From Billgrantia azerbaijanica (lineage in GTDB: Bacteria > Pseudomonadota > Gammaproteobacteria > Pseudomonadales > Halomonadaceae), in the NCBI GenBank assembly GCA_004551485.1, contig SBLD01000025.1:1-39183 (forward strand): a stretch of DNA of 39,183 nucleotides. Reading direction: 5' to 3'. The notes under the pieces were generated by a model. It saw only the letters and a list, made by a program, of their open reading frames with translations, was not told where the DNA came from and ran no database searches. The translations under genes and the position numbers were made by a program. Position 1 is the first letter of the stretch. Each line of letters begins with the position of its first letter. Positions 36,768-39,183 of this stretch are shown in pieces.

Positions 36768-37888
36768 TACATACCCCCACCATGGCATTCTACATATGCA
36801 CACAAAACAGAGAAGAAGATGTCGACATCCTTTAGGTTCATACTATTTTCATTCTTTATATCAGAGACGTATTTATAAAACATGTCTTCATGACTATAAA
36901 AATCCATGGAGTAATCATTCTCCCTAATGAAGCTTTTTATTATTTGATGCTCTCTGTTTGCCATGTCTTTCAGTAACTCAAAGGTATTCCTGATATGGTT
37001 TTCGTGGTTATTTTGGATACCTATAGGAACTTGGAATTTACGAGACAACTCCGTTGAATAACCTCTCCATAAGTTGAATGTCTTTTGTTCAGTCTCAATA
37101 ACATCAATTGCTCTCTTGATCTCGCCGCCTTCAACCCTCTTACTGCTATCAAGTAAGTTAATAATCCTACCTTGATTGTACACAGCTTCCACTTCTCTAA
37201 ATAAACTAAGAAGCAGCTCAACTGCTGCATTAGGATCTGAAACATGTGGAAAATTCCTACACATAAGTCCAACCAAAATATTTTTTTGGTCTTTTTTTCT
37301 GCGTGGTAGGTCGACCCATTCAATACGCAGATTATCGAGCTCAGGCTTGTGATATGTGATCTTTTCCTTTTTACAGAAACTTCCTACTTTCTTGTCAATC
37401 ACGTTTTGAATTTCTTCAGGTATACCATCGTAACTACACTTGAAGTTCTGCTCGTTAAGGAAGTAGATTATTTCTTTTTTCCCATCTTTCTTTTCATCTT
37501 TGCTGGGTTTGTAGTTCAGTTTAATATCGGTATTCGATATGAATGTCAACTCATGAGTGTAGCTTTGGCATTTTGTAGCTGGATCGTTTATCAGGTCGTT
37601 TCCAACTTCAAGCATCTTCGCAACAGCTTCGGCAAACCGCTCGTTTATAGTCCAGACAGCGCCTGAAAGTTTCTTAGCCTGATAAGAATGGATCTCTTCT
37701 ATTTTTTCCCGGCAATCAGATCTGTAGCAGAAGAGGAAGTCATCATGGTGTTCAATGCACAGGAAGAACTCTCTCCCCTTGAAGCGGTCATAATCATTAA
37801 GCAGCAAGTACAATGCGCAATTTCGCTGAAACTCGAAGCCCAATAAAGCATCTACACCTGCGTTTGCTGCCTTTTTTGTTTTGGTCAA
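36767..37888 (-). CDS. DUF4297/Cap4-like PD-(D/E)xK nuclease, probable effector (LmuA-like)
   Basis: A 373-residue protein. The N-terminus has the DUF4297 restriction-like nuclease pattern: GVDALLGFEFQRNCALYLLL (residues 11-30), then LCIEHHDDFLF (E46, D49, D50) and EIHSYQAKK (Q70, K72), which fit the E...(D/E)...QxK catalytic core seen in Cap4 and in Lamassu LmuA. The rest (about 100-373) is a helical region without recognised motifs that could bind the partner ATPase. No SAVED domain is seen, so it is not a standard CBASS Cap4. The start is TTG 37888, preceded by AAAGGTGA; no ATG occurs in frame until about residue 92. It is coupled by a one-base overlap to the ATPase gene. Confidence 0.82.
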   Translation of the reverse strand: MTKTKKAANAGVDALLGFEFQRNCALYLLLNDYDRFKGREFFLCIEHHDDFLFCYRSDCREKIEEIHSYQAKKLSGAVWTINERFAEAVAKMLEVGNDLINDPATKCQSYTHELTFISNTDIKLNYKPSKDEKKDGKKEIIYFLNEQNFKCSYDGIPEEIQNVIDKKVGSFCKKEKITYHKPELDNLRIEWVDLPRRKKDQKNILVGLMCRNFPHVSDPNAAVELLLSLFREVEAVYNQGRIINLLDSSKRVEGGEIKRAIDVIETEQKTFNLWRGYSTELSRKFQVPIGIQNNHENHIRNTFELLKDMANREHQIIKSFIRENDYSMDFYSHEDMFYKYVSDIKNENSMNLKDVDIFFSVLCAYVECHGGGM

Positions 37889-37944
37889 AGCTTCACCTTT
37901 AAAAAGCAGAATACTTGAAATTACTTTAGCCCTATGCGCCTACT

Positions 37945-38020
37945 CATAACGCCCACATAAACGGCGCGACGACAGGCGCGTCCGGCGACCGTAGGGAGCG
38001 AATTTAATGTGATTGTTATG
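37945..38020 (-). repeat. attC-like site between the tail-anchored-protein cassette and the nuclease cassette
   Basis: A 76-bp imperfect palindrome. On the minus strand it starts CATAACAATCACATTAAA and ends TTTATGTGGGCGTTATG; CATAAC/GTTATG, CACAT/ATGTG and AAA/TTT pair with bulges. The TAA stop of the 38471-38016 gene lies in the first box. Confidence 0.78.
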
Positions 38021-38471
38021 TGCTTCCATCGGATAGCCATGACTTTAAAAACACACCAAATATAGTGAACAACCCGGCTGTAACCGCAACGACAATAGGG
38101 ACGTAAGATTTCCAGTGTTGAGCCCTATCTAATTGACGATCATGTATTTCGATTGCAGCTTGCAGGAGTTTACCTACGAAATCTGAAGGCAGCTCCCTTG
38201 TACCTTCATCGTTTTTTGGCAGCACATGGCGAGCTACAAGAGATACTCTGTGTGTTCCGATTTCTCGTACTCTGAAAAACTCCGGATGCTGCTCAGCAAT
38301 TTCACTCCAATTGCCTGCCGACTTCGGATTGCCTTGCAATTCTTCTCGAAGACCATCTTCACTACGATGTGCATGCTTATCAAGTGCAAGAACCTGGATC
38401 AGAGCCATTACATCTGCAAGCCGGTTTGAATCAGCATAGGATAGATTATTTTTCCTAGTCCAGAAGCACAT
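38016..38471 (-). CDS. Small protein with C-terminal membrane anchor, unknown function (cassette gene)
   Basis: A 151-residue protein not assigned to a named family. Residues 1-80 look like a small helical, winged-helix-like domain (ADVMALIQVLALDKHAHRSE, WSEIAEQHPEFFRVREIGTH). A linker with LLQAAIEIHDRQLDRAQHWK follows, then a single hydrophobic helix YVPIVVAVTAGLFTIFGVFL (about 124-143) and a short tail. It would sit in the inner membrane with the bulk in the cytoplasm. AAGGA lies before ATG 38471. It forms a single-gene cassette between two attC sites, with its stop codon inside the attC. Confidence 0.75.
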   Translation of the reverse strand: MCFWTRKNNLSYADSNRLADVMALIQVLALDKHAHRSEDGLREELQGNPKSAGNWSEIAEQHPEFFRVREIGTHRVSLVARHVLPKNDEGTRELPSDFVGKLLQAAIEIHDRQLDRAQHWKSYVPIVVAVTAGLFTIFGVFLKSWLSDGST

Positions 38472-38489
38472 CGCTTATTCCTTGTGACA

Positions 38490-38559
38490 CATAACGCCTT
38501 GGGTAAGCTGCCGGTGCGGAGCGCAGCGTAGTACCGGTCAGCTTGACCCACTGGTTATG
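38490..38559 (-). repeat. attC-like site after the zinc-ribbon cassette
   Basis: 70 bp, the cleanest of the four. On the minus strand it starts CATAACCAGTGGGTCAAGCT and ends AGCTTACCCAAGGCGTTATG. TGGGT/ACCCA and AAGCT/AGCTT pair, one arm carrying extra bases, as expected of extrahelical bases that set recombination strand choice. The TAA stop of the upstream cassette gene is in its first box. Confidence 0.85.
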
Positions 38560-39001
38560 CATTTGGATTCGATCCATCCCGCGGATCATGCCTACGTATC
38601 CGGATTTTGCATGCTGGACACTCACTTGAACGACGATCAGCTTGCGGTATATGTAAATGAACACCAACGCCCTTCACTTCGAAGCAGTGTGAGCAATATG
38701 GGTCCCCAATAGGAAATCCCTCTTCGTTTTTTTCATAATAAGCATCTCCGAACCTCACGAGTTCTTTCCTTAACTCTAAAGCCTTTTTCAGCTCTGCTAT
38801 CTCTTGGTCTTTGCCATGCAATTCTTCCTGAACATCTGACAAGGCTATTTTTGCGTCAGCTAAAGCAGAAACTACGTCGGCTAGCGCTAGCTTTTGTTCA
38901 GCAGCTTCCAAGGATTCGTCAACCGATCGTATATGTTGAACGATTTCAGTTGCAGTTCTCACGCCCTGAAGGGCTGTAACTAAACTCGCCACATCGACCA
39001 T
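38555..39001 (-). CDS. Coiled-coil zinc-ribbon protein, unknown function (cassette gene)
   Basis: A 148-residue protein. Residues 1-80 are predicted helical with a heptad-like stretch (LADAKIALSDVQEELHGKDQ then EIAELKKALELRKELVRF), suggesting a coiled coil. The C-terminal part has two CxxC pairs, YCSHC near 105 and CPAC near 131, that would bind zinc. No catalytic motif is seen. AAGGAG precedes ATG 39001. The longer open frame to 39178 crosses the neighbouring attC and is not the gene. Similar small coiled-coil/zinc-ribbon proteins are common in mobile DNA, but no function can be assigned. Confidence 0.75.
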   Translation of the reverse strand: MVDVASLVTALQGVRTATEIVQHIRSVDESLEAAEQKLALADVVSALADAKIALSDVQEELHGKDQEIAELKKALELRKELVRFGDAYYEKNEEGFPIGDPYCSHCFEVKGVGVHLHIPQADRRSSECPACKIRIRRHDPRDGSNPNA

Positions 39002-39023
39002 GATCGACTCCTTATTCTTTTTG

Positions 39024-39081
39024 CATAACTGTTCAGCATTTGTTCGCCGTGCGAAGCATGGCGGATAAATGCCTGTTGGAC
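39024..39081 (-). repeat. attC-like site of the next upstream cassette
   Basis: 58 bp. On the minus strand it starts GTCCAACAGGCATTTATCCG (GTCCAAC fits the RYYYAAC core consensus) and ends GAACAGTTATG. CATTTAT pairs with ACAAATG and CCGCC with GGCG, around a GC-rich tip. It implies one more cassette to the right, of which only the 3' end is in the window. Confidence 0.68.
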
Positions 39082-39183
39082 TAAGCCGCCCATCAGGCTG
39101 CTGAGCTATGGTGACTTCTGGTGTATGGGAGGAGGTAGAAAGGGTGGCGTATCCTGTTGATTGATCTCGCCAGATCACAATCA

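Larger units (their letters stand above)
34884..39183 (-). mobile_element. Distal part of an integron gene-cassette array
   Basis: Four attC-like sites in the same orientation separate short minus-strand genes. Each site begins CATAAC (CCAAC in one) and ends with a GTTAT core on the minus strand. Stop codons of two cassette genes (TAA at 38018-38016 and 38557-38555) lie inside the CATAAC boxes, as in ordinary cassettes. The DNA is much AT-richer than recBCD. The array ends about 70 nt after recD and the open side is at the right edge, where attI and the integrase would be expected. No integrase gene is in the window. The bases 39082-39183 should be the 3' end of one more cassette, whose gene frame cannot be decided. 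Confidence 0.8.

Noticed and set aside
36767-37888. Interpretation of the nuclease as a CBASS Cap4 effector
   Set aside because: No SAVED domain is seen in the protein and no CD-NTase gene lies nearby. The coupled SMC-like ATPase fits Lamassu or ABC-three-component systems better.
38555-39178. Longer version (207 codons) of the zinc-ribbon cassette gene
   Set aside because: The upstream extension would read through an attC-like site. ATG 39001 has a good ribosome site and gives a normal cassette gene.
34884-39183. The AT-rich region as a prophage remnant or tRNA-associated island
   Set aside because: No phage genes, tyrosine recombinase, tRNA or direct att repeats were seen; regularly spaced attC-like palindromes explain the structure better.

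Overview
The window looks like chromosome of a GC-rich gammaproteobacterium, most probably Halomonas or a close relative. This is inferred from the strong GC3 bias, the tightly packed overlapping operons, the two TRAP transporters, the recC-recB-recD order and the REP-like palindromes. No rRNA, tRNA or CRISPR array was seen. The last ~4.2 kb (about 34,884 to the end) is clearly AT-richer and was acquired by a different route.

Layout. (1) 1-3311, minus strand: a TRAP transporter operon (dctP-dctQ-dctM) that runs into a 3-hydroxyisobutyrate-dehydrogenase-like gene cut by the window edge. (2) 3312-6138: a large intergenic region with a perfect 26-bp-stem hairpin, then katG (catalase-peroxidase) with a strong terminator. 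(3) 6156-10331, minus strand: selO (protein AMPylase), then a two-gene unit made of a periplasmic sulfite-oxidase-fold protein without cysteine and a membrane GGDEF-EAL protein. (4) 10534-11746: a small exported protein of unknown function and a DsbA/HCCA-isomerase-like protein. (5) 11853-14070, minus strand: a TetR-DUF6544-LysE operon behind a promoter with a perfect inverted repeat; next to it lies a decayed fragment of an Ada/AlkA-type gene. (6) 14245-20981: a complete malonate catabolism locus, with a divergent MatR-like GntR regulator, GTATAC operators, a malonate TRAP transporter, malonyl-CoA decarboxylase (matA) and malonyl-CoA synthetase (matB). (7) 21099-22993: alkylation repair pair (Ada-type HTH/AlkA fusion and ogt). 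(8) 23000-24754: phosphoesterase, and a TetR/HPP divergent pair sharing a perfect operator. (9) 24826-34813: recC-recB-recD, coupled by ATGA overlaps. Both recB and recD carry palindromic repeat elements inside their reading frames.

(10) 34884-39183, minus strand: this reads as the distal end of an integron gene-cassette array. Four imperfect palindromes (34884-34966, 37945-38020, 38490-38559, 39024-39081) have the attC form CATAAC...GTTATG. Two of them overlap the TAA stop codon of the preceding gene. Between them sit a coiled-coil zinc-ribbon protein, a small tail-anchored protein and an unusually large two-gene cassette of about 3.06 kb. That cassette encodes a DUF4297/Cap4-like nuclease and a Rad50/SMC-like ATPase with a CPAC zinc hook, an arrangement resembling the Lamassu or ABC-three-component anti-phage systems but with no middle component visible. 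The integrase must lie beyond base 39183 if the array is still attached to one. This compact defence module carried as a single integron cassette and abutting recBCD is the most notable find in the window.
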